NCBI GenBank assembly: GCA_026401055.1
Contig: JAPLNP010000621.1
Location: forward strand, 1 to 34,248
Source: Planctomycetia bacterium
GTDB lineage: Bacteria; Planctomycetota; Planctomycetia; Pirellulales; Thermoguttaceae
DNA: 34,248 nucleotides
Direction: 5' to 3'
Part shown: positions 8,118-16,608 of the stretch, one piece after another
Layout: each line of letters starts with the position of its first letter
Numbering within the stretch: position 1 is the stretch's first letter
Translations under genes and position numbers: made by a program
The notes under the pieces: generated by a model
The model's input: the letters and a program-made list of their open reading frames with translations, nothing else
Told to the model about the DNA's origin: nothing
Databases searched by the model: none

Positions 8118-9194
8118 ATGGCCACCTCACAACAACTCGTTCTGACGGCCTGCGCCTTTCAACGGCCCCGGCGGATTCCTCGATTCGACAGTTTCTGGGA
8201 ATTCCCGGCGGCGTGGCGCGAGAAGCTCGGTCCACCCGAGCACCTGTCGGACATCTCGATCTGGTACCCCGACGAGGCGCCGTTTCCGAGCAGGGCCCGC
8301 CATCTCCGGAATGAAGGGGGATACGATTACGAAGTCGATGCGTGGGGTCGGACGGTTCGTCGCCGTGACGGGGCTTTCTTCGTCGAAACCTTGGAGGTCG
8401 CCCTGCCCCAAGGAGCCGATCCCGATTCGCTCACTTTCGAACCACCGGAAGCGGATTCCCGCTATTTCACCGGAAGGATGGACCCGCCGGCCGTCTTCCG
8501 CAACGCCGAGGAAGCGGCCCTATCCCTCCACGCAGACAAGCAGCGGTACTGCGTCTTCGGGAAGACGGGCGGTCCCTATCTGCGGTCGACGTTCTTGCGC
8601 GGGGAGACCCAGTTTCTGATGGACATCGCCGGCGATGCCCTGCTGGCCCGGAAAATCGCCGACAAGGTCGCCGACCATCTGACCCGGGTGGGTATCGAAG
8701 AGATCCGTCGTTGGCACTTGCGGGAGACAGGCGTCTGGATCTACGACGACATGGCCTGCAATCGCGGACCCCTGTTGGGCCCCCGCCAGTTCGAGGCGAT
8801 CTTCTTACCCGCCTATCGAAGAATGATTCGGGCCTACAAGGACGCGGGCTGCCGATACGTGTTTTTTCATTCCGACGGCGACATCCGCCCGCTGCTGGAC
8901 ATGCTGGTGGACGCGGGAATCGACGGCCTCAACCCGCTCGAAAGTCGGGCAAATATGGACATGGTCCAACTGCGTAAGCGTTACCCGCGATTGATCCTAA
9001 CCGGCGGCATGTGCAACACGCACACGCTGGTCAAGGGCTCGAATGCGGAAATCGAGGCGGAGGCCCGGGAGATCATCGACCTCGGGCGCGACGGCGGCGT
9101 GGTCATCGGAACGCATTCCGTCAGTCCGGAGATTCCGTTGGAGAATTTCATGGTGTATCATCAGGTTTGCGCGAAGCACGGAGACTACTCGTAA
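8118..9194 (+). CDS. UroD-superfamily protein (methyltransferase-like), first copy
   Basis: A 358-residue protein of the uroporphyrinogen decarboxylase superfamily, in the branch that includes corrinoid methyltransferases rather than true HemE. Visible marks are YVFFHSDGDIRPLLDMLV (mid-protein), GIDGLNPLE, LILTGGMCNTHTL and, near the end, GTHSVSPEIPLENF. The HxDGD and Cys-containing loop occupy the position where MtaA/CmuA-type enzymes hold zinc through His and Cys. True HemE features (the arginine-rich N-terminus of UroD) are not seen. The start at 8118 has no clear ribosome binding site. It is separated from a second, divergent UroD-like gene only by a palindromic repeat. Likely a methyltransferase or decarboxylase acting in the same pathway; no corrinoid-binding protein is in the window. 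Confidence 0.75.
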   Translation: MATSQQLVLTACAFQRPRRIPRFDSFWEFPAAWREKLGPPEHLSDISIWYPDEAPFPSRARHLRNEGGYDYEVDAWGRTVRRRDGAFFVETLEVALPQGADPDSLTFEPPEADSRYFTGRMDPPAVFRNAEEAALSLHADKQRYCVFGKTGGPYLRSTFLRGETQFLMDIAGDALLARKIADKVADHLTRVGIEEIRRWHLRETGVWIYDDMACNRGPLLGPRQFEAIFLPAYRRMIRAYKDAGCRYVFFHSDGDIRPLLDMLVDAGIDGLNPLESRANMDMVQLRKRYPRLILTGGMCNTHTLVKGSNAEIEAEAREIIDLGRDGGVVIGTHSVSPEIPLENFMVYHQVCAKHGDYS

Positions 9195-9202
9195 CCATTC
9201 AC

Positions 9203-9282
9203 GGGGACTGTCCCGATTTTCGCGGCGCGGCGGACGTGGTGCCGCCAACTTGCTTTTTCGCCGCGAAAAGGGGACTGTCCCC
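9203..9282. repeat. REP/REPIN-like palindromic element between the UroD genes
   Basis: Two copies of GGGGACTGTCCC (9203-9214 and 9270-9281), each near-palindromic, flank an inverted pair TTTTCGCGGCG (9217-9227) and CGCCGCGAAAA (9259-9269), with a further inner GGCGG/CCGCC pair. The whole element folds into one long hairpin. It fills nearly all of the 103-base gap between the genes. GGGGACTGTCCCC motifs are common dispersed repeats in planctomycete genomes, often near Y1/REP-associated transposases (from memory). Confidence 0.75.
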
Positions 9283-9297
9283 CTTGCGACTGAGACC

Positions 9298-10371
9298 ATG
9301 ACGATGACACCTTCGCTTGAGCAACGAATCGCGGCCTACGACGCGTGGCGGTTGCGCAAACCGGTTGATCGCCCCATGGTGGGGATCCTTTGGGAACCGG
9401 ACATTCCACCGCTGCCCGACTTTCTCGAACGCGTGGCGGAGACCGAGGTGACGCCGGATCAGATTCGGCCCGAGGAGTTTTTGCCGCACGTCGAAGCCTG
9501 GTATCGGCGCGCCTGCCGGTTGCGCTGCGACACGTTCCCGCGATTCACGCCGGCCTTTGGCATTCCCTGGGTGGAAGCCATCGCCGGCTGTCGCGTCCGA
9601 GCCGCCATCGGATCGCTGTGGGCGGAGCCGACGCCGGGGGATTGCCGAAACCACGACAAGATCCGATTCGCGGAAGACAATCCCTGGTTGCGCAAACTGA
9701 TCGAGTTCACGCAAGCCATGGTCGAGCTTGCCGGCGGACGGTTCTCCGTGGCCGTTCCCCAGATGCGCGGTCCTTTGGATACGCTGGCCGCGATGAGCAC
9801 TCCCGAGCAATTGTGCGTCGATCTGCTCGAGCGGCCCGAGGAAGTCGACAAGGTCCTCGAAGCGTTGACCGAGTTGTGGATCCAGGTCGGCCAGGCGGTC
9901 TTGGAAGTGATTCCGCCCTGCCATGGAGGCTACTGTGCCCGCATGTACAGCCGGACCCCCGGCCCGGTAATCACGCTGCAGAACGACGTCTCGACATTGG
10001 TTTCTCCGGGGCTCTACCATGAGCACGTGCGGCCGCTGGACGAGAAGATCGTGCGGAGTTTTCCGTATACGGAATTCCACATGCACGCCAGCGAGCACCA
10101 CCAGGTGGACAACGTCCTGAGGCTGGAGGACTTGACCGCCGTCGAATTCACGCTCGAGCACACGCTGGGGGGACTGCCCTTGCACAAGATGCTTCCCCTC
10201 GTCGAGCGGATTCTTGACACGAAACCGCTGGTGCTGGCGTGCCTGGACGTGGACACGGCCCAGCGGTGCCTCCACGAGTTGCCGGCCCGGGGGCTGTGCA
10301 TCATGGTGGCCACGAGCGATCCCGAAATTCCATCCACCTTCGCCGGCTGGTGCGAGGAACATTCTCGGTAG
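9298..10371 (+). CDS. UroD-superfamily protein, second copy
   Basis: A 357-residue protein of the UroD superfamily, clearly diverged from the preceding one. It retains features of the fold: VPQMRGPLDTLAAM, an LQNDVSTLVSPGLY helix start, FHMHASEHH (clustered His that could bind metal) and the GGLPLHKMLPLVERILDTKP segment. It does not contain the HSDGD motif of its neighbour, so the two are not simple duplicates and may form a pair or act on different substrates. ATG 9298 (or 9304) follows a palindromic repeat rather than a normal leader, and no strong ribosome binding site is seen. An open frame extends back to 9043 but overlaps the upstream gene and is rejected. Function not determinable. Confidence 0.7.
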   Translation: MTMTPSLEQRIAAYDAWRLRKPVDRPMVGILWEPDIPPLPDFLERVAETEVTPDQIRPEEFLPHVEAWYRRACRLRCDTFPRFTPAFGIPWVEAIAGCRVRAAIGSLWAEPTPGDCRNHDKIRFAEDNPWLRKLIEFTQAMVELAGGRFSVAVPQMRGPLDTLAAMSTPEQLCVDLLERPEEVDKVLEALTELWIQVGQAVLEVIPPCHGGYCARMYSRTPGPVITLQNDVSTLVSPGLYHEHVRPLDEKIVRSFPYTEFHMHASEHHQVDNVLRLEDLTAVEFTLEHTLGGLPLHKMLPLVERILDTKPLVLACLDVDTAQRCLHELPARGLCIMVATSDPEIPSTFAGWCEEHSR

Positions 10372-10390
10372 CAAGAGGACAGGCGGGATT

Positions 10391-11386
10391 ATGTTACACG
10401 TCGGTATCATCGGGTATGGAACCGTGGCGCGCGATCATGCGCTCGCGATCCAGGACTCGCTCCACGCGGAGTTGGTTGCCATCATCGCCCCCCATCTCCG
10501 GCACGCCGGATCCTCCGCCGTGGCAACGCCGCGTGCGCGGGTCTTCGAGAGCTTGGATGCCGCGCTGAGCGCCACGCCGCTCGACGCGATCATCATCGCC
10601 TCGCCCACGGCGTTACACGCCGCGCAGTCGCGGGCGGCAATTGCCGCCGGGCTTCACGCCCTAGTCGAATTCCCGTTCTATGCCCCGCCCGAGGAATTGG
10701 AGGCATTGGCCGACGCGGCCCGGCGCAACGATCGCATTCTGATGGTGGCGCATACCTGTCGCTTCGTGTGGTCGTTTGCGCGTACCAAGGAGTTGATCGA
10801 CTCCGGTTCGCTCGGGTCGTGTAAACTGATTTCCTACTACCGGCTGATGAATCGTCCCGCGGGGATCGGTCCCGACGGGGCACGGCGTGCCTGGAACGAC
10901 GATGCGCTGGTGCACCACGCAGCGCACGTGCTCGATCTGGCGCGCTACTGGCTGGGAGACTCCGTCACGCTGTTGGGAGGCGTGGCGCCGGAAGAATCGT
11001 CGGGACATCGGAATTGTGCCTTGTTGCTTCGCGGGCCGGGAGGAATACCCATCAGCATCGCCGTGACCTACGATGCCTCTCACGAGGTCACTCGCGGCGC
11101 GCTGACGATGGAGAAGGGCACGATCGAGATCGGCGGTTTCGCCGACCTCCGAGTCAACGGCCAACCCGTAAGCGACGGCCAGCCTTCGTCCCACGACGCG
11201 GCACTCACCGATGCCATCGGGCGACAGGACGCTGACTTCTTTGCCGCGATCGTTGAGCGACGTCGCCCGGCGGTCTCCTTCGACGACTCGCTGGGTCTGG
11301 CGGCCATGGTCCGTGCCGTGCTCGCCCCTCCTTGCCTCGCGGGAACCAATGTGAACAAGACCAGGCTTATCAACAGCACGGCATAG
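10391..11386 (+). CDS. Gfo/Idh/MocA-family oxidoreductase, biliverdin-reductase-like motif
   Basis: A 331-residue NAD(P)-binding protein. The Rossmann start is VGIIGYGTVARDH (4-16), followed by IIIASPTALHA. The family's conserved E-K-P is replaced by VEFPF (92-96), like the VEYP of biliverdin reductase, so the usual catalytic/cofactor lysine is missing. The second domain carries HHAAHVLDLARYWLGD, the substrate-side helix with a conserved His. ATG 10391 is preceded by a GAGG/GGCGGG-rich leader. The next gene starts 8 bases after its stop. Role inferred from context: oxidation or reduction of a sugar or cyclic intermediate of the array, possibly by a variant mechanism. Cytoplasmic, since no export signal is visible. 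Confidence 0.82.
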   Translation: MLHVGIIGYGTVARDHALAIQDSLHAELVAIIAPHLRHAGSSAVATPRARVFESLDAALSATPLDAIIIASPTALHAAQSRAAIAAGLHALVEFPFYAPPEELEALADAARRNDRILMVAHTCRFVWSFARTKELIDSGSLGSCKLISYYRLMNRPAGIGPDGARRAWNDDALVHHAAHVLDLARYWLGDSVTLLGGVAPEESSGHRNCALLLRGPGGIPISIAVTYDASHEVTRGALTMEKGTIEIGGFADLRVNGQPVSDGQPSSHDAALTDAIGRQDADFFAAIVERRRPAVSFDDSLGLAAMVRAVLAPPCLAGTNVNKTRLINSTA

Positions 11387-11394
11387 GTGAATCC

Positions 11395-12594
11395 ATGACG
11401 GAGCCCCGTGATCCTGCCGAGGAGAAGCCGATTCGCGTCGGAGTCATCGGTTGTGGCCAGTTCATGAGCCGGCAGCACATCCAGACGATTGCGCGAAATC
11501 CGCGACTTGTGCTCCAGCACCTGGCCGCCCGCGAGGAAGAAGAAGTCCGCCGCGTGGGCGATCGTTATCGGGCGAAGCGCTGCACCACGCAATGGGAGGA
11601 CGTCGTCGCCGATCCGGACGTGAACGTTCTGGTCGTGGGCGTCGTCCCCCGGCTGCATCGCGAGATTGCGGTGGCCGCCATCGAGCACGGCAAGCCGGTG
11701 TATGTCGAGAAACCGCTGGCGGAAACCACCCGGGAGTGCCGCGAGATTGCCGACCTTGCCCGGCGGCGCGGCGTGCCGGTGGCGGTTGGCTTCAACCGTC
11801 GTTTCGCGCCGGCCACGGACCTGTTGCACCGGGCTTTCCGCAATGCCGGCGCGCCGGTCTCGGTGACGTACCGCATCACCGACGACGACCGCGTTCGCCC
11901 GCCCGCGCAAAACTGGAAACGGCAGTGCCGGCTGTTGATCGAGGTCGTGCATATCTTCGATCTGCTGGCCTATCTCCTTGCGGCCGAACCCGTCGCGATC
12001 TATGCCGCCGAGAGCCGTTTCAACGACGCCTCTGTGGTGATCGAGTACGACAACGGCAGCCGCGCGACCATTCTGTCCTCATCCTACGGTTCCCTGGCCC
12101 AGCCGAAGGAGCACCTGACGGCCGTATTCGACCACAGCGCCGTCGAAATGACCGATTTTGTCGAATTCCGCGCGTACGGTTTGCCCGATTGTCCGGCTTT
12201 GGAGCGATTTGCTGGGCGACCTTACGATGATTGCGACAACAGCCACGTCGACGCCTTTGCCGAACGAGGGCTCGAAGCGCTTCTGGCGATGCGCGAGCGC
12301 TATCACCGGGCGATGCAAGAGGCGGGCGTTCTGACCGACAGTTCCAACCCGGAATCCTGGCGCCGCGCGAGTCTCCTCTTGGGCAATCCCCCCTTACCCC
12401 AGATCAATTACGCGCCGGACAAGGGGTGGGGTCGGGCACTCGAAGTGTTCTGTCTCGCCGCCGCCGCAGGCAGCACGCCGCCGAACGCCAGCGCCATGGA
12501 CGGTCATCGCGCCACGGTTTGTGCCGAAGCCGCCAGACGCTCGATCGAGACAGGACAGCCCGTGACGATTGACCGTTCGTTCGATGTGACCTGA
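11395..12594 (+). CDS. Gfo/Idh/MocA-family oxidoreductase
   Basis: A 399-residue NAD(P)-dependent dehydrogenase of the inositol/sugar dehydrogenase type. N-terminal Rossmann motif VGVIGCGQFMSRQH (15-28), canonical VEKPLAE (EKP at 105-107), VGFNRRFAPA (131-140) and the catalytic-helix His in EVVHIFDLLAYLL (H186) are all present. It is longer than the 330-350 typical of the family; an extra C-terminal stretch of about 80 residues (after the AMRERYHRAM segment) has no motif I recognise. Start ATG 11395 has AGGTGA 5 bases upstream. Last gene of the tightly packed array, followed by 142 non-coding bases. Substrate unknown. Confidence 0.87.
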   Translation: MTEPRDPAEEKPIRVGVIGCGQFMSRQHIQTIARNPRLVLQHLAAREEEEVRRVGDRYRAKRCTTQWEDVVADPDVNVLVVGVVPRLHREIAVAAIEHGKPVYVEKPLAETTRECREIADLARRRGVPVAVGFNRRFAPATDLLHRAFRNAGAPVSVTYRITDDDRVRPPAQNWKRQCRLLIEVVHIFDLLAYLLAAEPVAIYAAESRFNDASVVIEYDNGSRATILSSSYGSLAQPKEHLTAVFDHSAVEMTDFVEFRAYGLPDCPALERFAGRPYDDCDNSHVDAFAERGLEALLAMRERYHRAMQEAGVLTDSSNPESWRRASLLLGNPPLPQINYAPDKGWGRALEVFCLAAAAGSTPPNASAMDGHRATVCAEAARRSIETGQPVTIDRSFDVT

Positions 12595-12736
12595 TGTTGT
12601 CGATGGCGTGTCGCTCCAGCAACAAGAACCAATCAAAGCTGGATGGCGGCGTCCGGATCGGCTATATTGCGGCCGAGGAGACTCAACGAGAGCCTTGCTC
12701 TCACGTGACTGCTTGACACTTGCGAGGAGTGGAACC

Positions 12737-13618
12737 ATGCGAAAGGACCTAGTGTACGCCTTGACGCGGATGCTTCAGAGTATCTGCCTGCTGGCCGTTG
12801 GCGCCGCGGCTTTGGCCGGCGAGCCCGTAACCCCGTCTGCCAAGCAGCCCGAGTTGCGGCCGGCCGTCCCCGGGGCCGTGCGCTTGCAGCTCCGCGCCCG
12901 GGTCGAGTTGTTCAAGGGCAGCGGGCAGTGGAATGAAGTCACTGTCGAGGAGGAGTTTCCTTTGGCCCAAACGGCCCTCTTGCTCTGTGACGTCTGGAAC
13001 GACCATTACTGCAAGAGCGCCGTGCGGCGGCTCGGCGTCATGGTGCCCACCATGAATCGCCTGACGCAGGTCGCCCGGAGCAAGGGCATTCAGATCGTCC
13101 ATGCTCCGTCGAACTTCATGGACTTTTACACGGGCACACCCTATCGGCTTCGCGCGCAACTTGCGCCGCGGGCGCCGCTGCCGAAGTTGCTGGACATGCC
13201 CGATCCGCCACTGCCGGTCGACTCGTCCGACGGCGGTTGCGACGACGTGCCGCAGTGCGTCTACGACGGCCGCTCGTACGTGCGCGAGCACGTGGGCATT
13301 GAGATCGCCGGCTTCGACGCGATCTCCGACGACGGCCAAGAGGTCTACAGCCTCTTCCAGCAATTGGGCATCAAGAACATGCTCATTCTGGGCGTCCACA
13401 CGAACATGTGCGTGATCGGGCGGTCGTTCGGCATCAAGCAGATGACCCGGGCCGGCGTGAGGGTCGTGCTGGTCCGCGACCTGACCGACACCATGTACAA
13501 CCCGCGCAAGCCGCCGCTGGTGAGTCACGACGAGGGCACGCGTCTGGTCGTCGAGCACATCGAGAAGTACTGGTGCCCGACCGTGACCAGCGAAGAACTG
13601 TTCAAGAAGTTGCAGTGA
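12737..13618 (+). CDS. Secreted isochorismatase-like cysteine hydrolase
   Basis: A 293-residue protein with an N-terminal signal peptide (about 1-28, ending AALAGEP) and an isochorismatase/nicotinamidase fold. The nucleophile loop is GVHTNMCVIGRS (C225, after the expected cis-peptide-like region), and the first acid is in LLLCDVWNDHYC (D85). A lysine at the expected place is not certain. These enzymes cleave amide or ester bonds in small molecules, and the signal peptide makes this a periplasmic or secreted member. ATG 12737 has GAGGAG 7 bases upstream, the best ribosome binding site in this part. It precedes a Tat-exported oxidoreductase by 65 bases, perhaps as an operon. Substrate unknown. 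Confidence 0.8.
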   Translation: MRKDLVYALTRMLQSICLLAVGAAALAGEPVTPSAKQPELRPAVPGAVRLQLRARVELFKGSGQWNEVTVEEEFPLAQTALLLCDVWNDHYCKSAVRRLGVMVPTMNRLTQVARSKGIQIVHAPSNFMDFYTGTPYRLRAQLAPRAPLPKLLDMPDPPLPVDSSDGGCDDVPQCVYDGRSYVREHVGIEIAGFDAISDDGQEVYSLFQQLGIKNMLILGVHTNMCVIGRSFGIKQMTRAGVRVVLVRDLTDTMYNPRKPPLVSHDEGTRLVVEHIEKYWCPTVTSEELFKKLQ

Positions 13619-13683
13619 GAAGTAGGGAATTGCAGATCAAAAACTGAAGCATCTTCGCGTTACCTTGTGCAAGGAGACTTAGA

Positions 13684-15048
13684 ATGTCGCGGATCACTCG
13701 CAGAGAATTTGTCGGACAATCGATGGAAGGCGCAGCCCTCGTAGCCGCGGCGGCGGCGACAATCGCGGTTCCCCGGACGGCTCGGGCCGCGCCCGCCGGA
13801 GACAAGGTCGTTCTGGCCTTAATCGGGGCCGGCGGCCGGGGCCAGCACGTGATGCAAGGGATCGCATCCCGTGAGAACGTCGACGTCAAGTATGTCTGCG
13901 ATTTGGAGGAAGCCCGAGCCGCCGGCGCCGCCAGCGCCCTGGAGAAGACGCAGAGCGTCCGTCCCAAGACCACGAAGGACATGCGCGAGGTCTTCGACGA
14001 CAAAGACGTACACGGCGTCGTGATCGCCACGCCCGAGCAGTGGCACGCCCTGGCCACGGTCTGGGCCTGTCAGGCCGGCAAAGACGTCTACGTGGAGAAA
14101 TGCATCTCGCGCACGGTGGAAGAGGGACGCAAGATGGTCCAGGCCGCGAGAAAGCACCAACGGATCGTCCAGGCCGGCACCCAACACCGCAGCGGGCCGT
14201 ACATGGCCGCCGCGAGCCAGTACATCCGCGAGGGCAAGCTCGGCGAGGTCTTCTACGTCAAGGTCTGCAACATGCTGCCTGAGGTTTACGGCGGCTATCC
14301 GCAGCCCAAGGTGCCCAACGGCGACCCGCCCACGGGATTGGACTGGGATCAGTGGCTCGGCCCCGCGCCGGATCGGCCCTACAATGCCCAGGTACACCGA
14401 AACTGGCACGGCTGGTGGGACTTTTCGGGCGGGAATTCGTCCGACGGCATCCATCAGCTTGATCTGGCGCGGATGCTGTTGCAGGAGCCGTCGCACCCGA
14501 AATCCGTCCAGTGCGTCGGAGGCCGCTGGCGCTATGCGGACGGCGGCGAAATGCCCGACACCCAGATCGTCAGCTTCCAGTGGGACCGCCTGGCGATGAC
14601 GTTCGAGAACACCGGTTTCACGCCCGTGACGACCAAGACGCCCGCCAAAATCCACCCCGACGACAAGATGCCCAACTGGCTCCAAAGCTCCACACGGATT
14701 GAAGTCTACGGCACCAAGGGAGTGATGTACTTGGGCCGGCATTTCCTCGGGTGGCAGGTGCTGGTGCCCGGCAGCAAGATCGCCGCGGAACAGTTCGAGG
14801 CCAATCCGGAGGCGCTCCATTTCCAGAATTTCGTCGATTGCATCCGTAGCCGCAAATTATCCAACGCCGACGTGGAACCGGCGCACGCGGGCGCGTGCCT
14901 GGAGCACTTGGGGAACATCTCCTATCGCCTGGGCAATCAGAAGTTGACGTTCGACCCCAAGACCGAGCACTTCGTCGGCAACGACGAGGCCAACCAATAC
15001 CTCAAAGCCGCCGCCCGGAAACACTACCGGATCCCGGATGCGATCTGA
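13684..15048 (+). CDS. Tat-exported Gfo/Idh/MocA oxidoreductase
   Basis: A 454-residue exported oxidoreductase. The N-terminus SRITRREFVG, followed by an Ala-rich hydrophobic stretch ending RAAPAGD, is a twin-arginine signal, so the protein is folded with its cofactor before export. The Rossmann motif is ALIGAGGRGQH (45-55). The usual EKP reads VEKC (E138, K139, C140), keeping the Lys. GIHQLDLARMLL provides the second-domain His. The large C-terminal domain (WDQWLGPAP, HRNWHGWWDFSGG) is typical of planctomycete exported members, which relate to glycosidase-like or periplasmic sugar oxidoreductases. AAGGAGA lies about 8 bases before ATG 13684. Probable sugar-modifying periplasmic enzyme. Confidence 0.87.
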   Translation: MSRITRREFVGQSMEGAALVAAAAATIAVPRTARAAPAGDKVVLALIGAGGRGQHVMQGIASRENVDVKYVCDLEEARAAGAASALEKTQSVRPKTTKDMREVFDDKDVHGVVIATPEQWHALATVWACQAGKDVYVEKCISRTVEEGRKMVQAARKHQRIVQAGTQHRSGPYMAAASQYIREGKLGEVFYVKVCNMLPEVYGGYPQPKVPNGDPPTGLDWDQWLGPAPDRPYNAQVHRNWHGWWDFSGGNSSDGIHQLDLARMLLQEPSHPKSVQCVGGRWRYADGGEMPDTQIVSFQWDRLAMTFENTGFTPVTTKTPAKIHPDDKMPNWLQSSTRIEVYGTKGVMYLGRHFLGWQVLVPGSKIAAEQFEANPEALHFQNFVDCIRSRKLSNADVEPAHAGACLEHLGNISYRLGNQKLTFDPKTEHFVGNDEANQYLKAAARKHYRIPDAI

Positions 15049-15645
15049 GACTTCCGATCCTGGTTGAACTGAAGGTTGCCGCTCGCCGGAGCAACTCCAA
15101 CAAACCGCTGCCTGGTGGTCTCGCTGCCCAGCGGCCAGCAGCCGCAACTGACCATCGTCGGGAGCACGCGACTGTACTGATTCCCAAGGAGCCTGTAGAC
15201 CAGGAGGACGACCATGCCGGAGCCACAGACACCCCATCTCGGCCATGCCGAGGAGGCGGAGGCGGCCGAGCGGCCGAGGTCTGCCACCAGGCGACCGCCC
15301 TCTGGCGACGGGCGGCGGAGTGCCTCCCCAAAATGTCCCTGTTCCCAGCAGGTGGCAGATCGCCATCGCCGATTCCGCGGTCCCCGAGCGGCGGTTGGCG
15401 ATCTACATCGACGGCTTGACTTTACACGTCGGCGAGCGACTGCGGCGAGACACATTCATTTGTGACCGCCTGCTGCAGGGCAGCCCGCCGTGGCAGGTTG
15501 AGGAGCCGCGAGCGGCAGATCTTCGCGATGGGCAGGAAACCCTTCAAGATGGAGCGCTTATGTGGCGCAGAACATGATGGAGCGACTGGCTACTGAAGAA
15601 GAATCAGGGGGCGGCTACATAACTGCCCACATAACTGCACAAGTA
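15049..15645. other. Non-coding scar region with possible gene remnant
   Basis: No intact gene. Within it a frame at 15359-15577 reads RRLAIYIDGLTLHVGERLRR, followed by a Trp-ending PPWQVEE stretch and a stop. This faintly resembles the C-terminal nuclease-like end of some large helicase-type proteins, but without a search I treat it as a weak decayed fragment. Near 15617-15639 the 10-mer ACATAACTGC occurs twice in tandem. The rest shows nothing. Confidence 0.3.
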
Positions 15646-15963
15646 TTACAGCCGAACACAACAATTACTTATTCCCGACACCCCTAACGCCAAGAAACAT
15701 ACAACCAGATCCCGCACGGCAGGCAATGTCAAAACGGTGGGTTCCGGGCGAGGTGCGGTCGAGAGATTTGTGCTGGCTACCGGGACGTAACCGTAGTGAT
15801 CTGGAGCGATCTCGACCTGGGCATGGCGAACGTTGCCAGGCAGACAGGCCAGCCCGGCAAGCTTCAGTGTTCTTCCGAAGAGAGGATGGGTAGTATCGGT
15901 GACCGTGATATGCCCTTCGCATTCCTCCAGGACCAGAGGGGTATTACGTTGGGCTGGGTTTGC
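15646..15963 (-). pseudogene. Start-less remnant of a small mobile-element protein
   Basis: In one minus-strand frame the sequence reads without interruption through LVLEECEGHITVTDTTHPLF, then GRTLKLAGLACLPGN and HYGYVPVASTNLS before the stop at 15646. No start codon or ribosome binding site exists, and upstream the frame runs into the truncated IstB Walker A region in another frame. The TVTDTTHPLFGR motif recalls small proteins of unknown function (DUF5372-like) that travel with transposases. I read it as a 3' fragment joined to the deleted IS21 element. The family name is uncertain. Confidence 0.35.
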
Positions 15964-16573
15964 CAGTACCCGGCGGTCCGATCAACAGCGCGTCGCGATG
16001 CTCTCGGACGAACCGGCATGTCGCCAAGTCGAAGACCTGTTTCTTCGGCAGCGACGGGTTGAATGACCACTCGAACAGGTCGAGCGGTTTGAGTTCCCGG
16101 AACGTGGCCACCTTGACGCGGCGTTGGATCTGCCGCGCGTCGCGCACCACGAGTTCGTCTTGCAGGATCAGCTCCAGGAACTCGGCGTGGCTGAGGTCGT
16201 GGCCGGCCGCTTCCTGCAACCGCACGTCAAGCGTTTGCGTCAGGCCCGAGATCTTCTCCGGCACGAGGTGTTCGCCCAAGGTGCTGAACTTGCCGGGCTC
16301 GGCGTTGCTCTGTCGGCCGGCAACGACGGATTCCGCCCTCGCGGGAGCCGCTTCGGCCGGCCGGATCGCCCCCGGAGCCCCGGTCGGCGCAATGGCCGGT
16401 TTTGAACTCTCGGCCGCGTCCGGTTGTGTGGCTCGTGGCGCCTGGCGGAGGTAACGCCCGACGGTGCCGCGATCAATGCCCAACGCCGTCGCGATGCGAC
16501 GCCGAGACCAACGTTGCGCATGAAGGGAAAGTATCGACTGTACGACGGTCATTTTGAGCAGATTCGCCAACAA
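15944..16573 (-). pseudogene. istA'-'istB fusion remnant of IS21 transposition genes
   Basis: One 209-codon frame joins two different proteins. Residues about 8-45 are the IstA N-terminal helix-turn-helix (SILSLHAQRWSRRRIATALG and DRGTVGRYLRQAP). After a Pro/Ala-rich stretch, residues about 115-205 are the start of the helper ATPase IstB (AGHDLSHAEFLELILQDEL, then FEWSFNPSLPKKQVFDLATC), ending in the Walker A GPPGTGKP and then breaking off. Native IstA is near 500 residues and IstB near 250, so about 1.4 kb of DDE transposase has been lost by an in-frame deletion, and IstB is cut right after its P-loop lysine. A TTG start near 16570-16573 is favoured by GGAGG just upstream; ATG 16552 is the alternative. 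Confidence 0.7.
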
Positions 16574-16608
16574 GGGCCTCCTTCCGCGGCATTGCCGCTA
16601 GAAGGCCC
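16574..16608 (-). promoter_or_regulatory. Hairpin sequestering the IS21 ribosome binding site
   Basis: On the minus strand GGGCCTTC-TA-GCGGC-AAT-GCCGC-GGAAGGAGGCCC folds into a long stem. The GGAGG Shine-Dalgarno (16577-16581) is in the 3' arm, directly before the TTG start codons of the istA remnant. Such a structure would limit transposase translation, especially from read-through transcripts. Confidence 0.5.

Noticed and set aside
12713-12718. TTGACA as a -35 box before the isochorismatase-like gene
   Set aside because: A -10 at normal spacing would fall in or at the ribosome binding site and start codon.
15617-15639. Tandem ACATAACTGC repeats as a possible CRISPR or iteron
   Set aside because: Only two copies of 10 bases; no array or spacer pattern.
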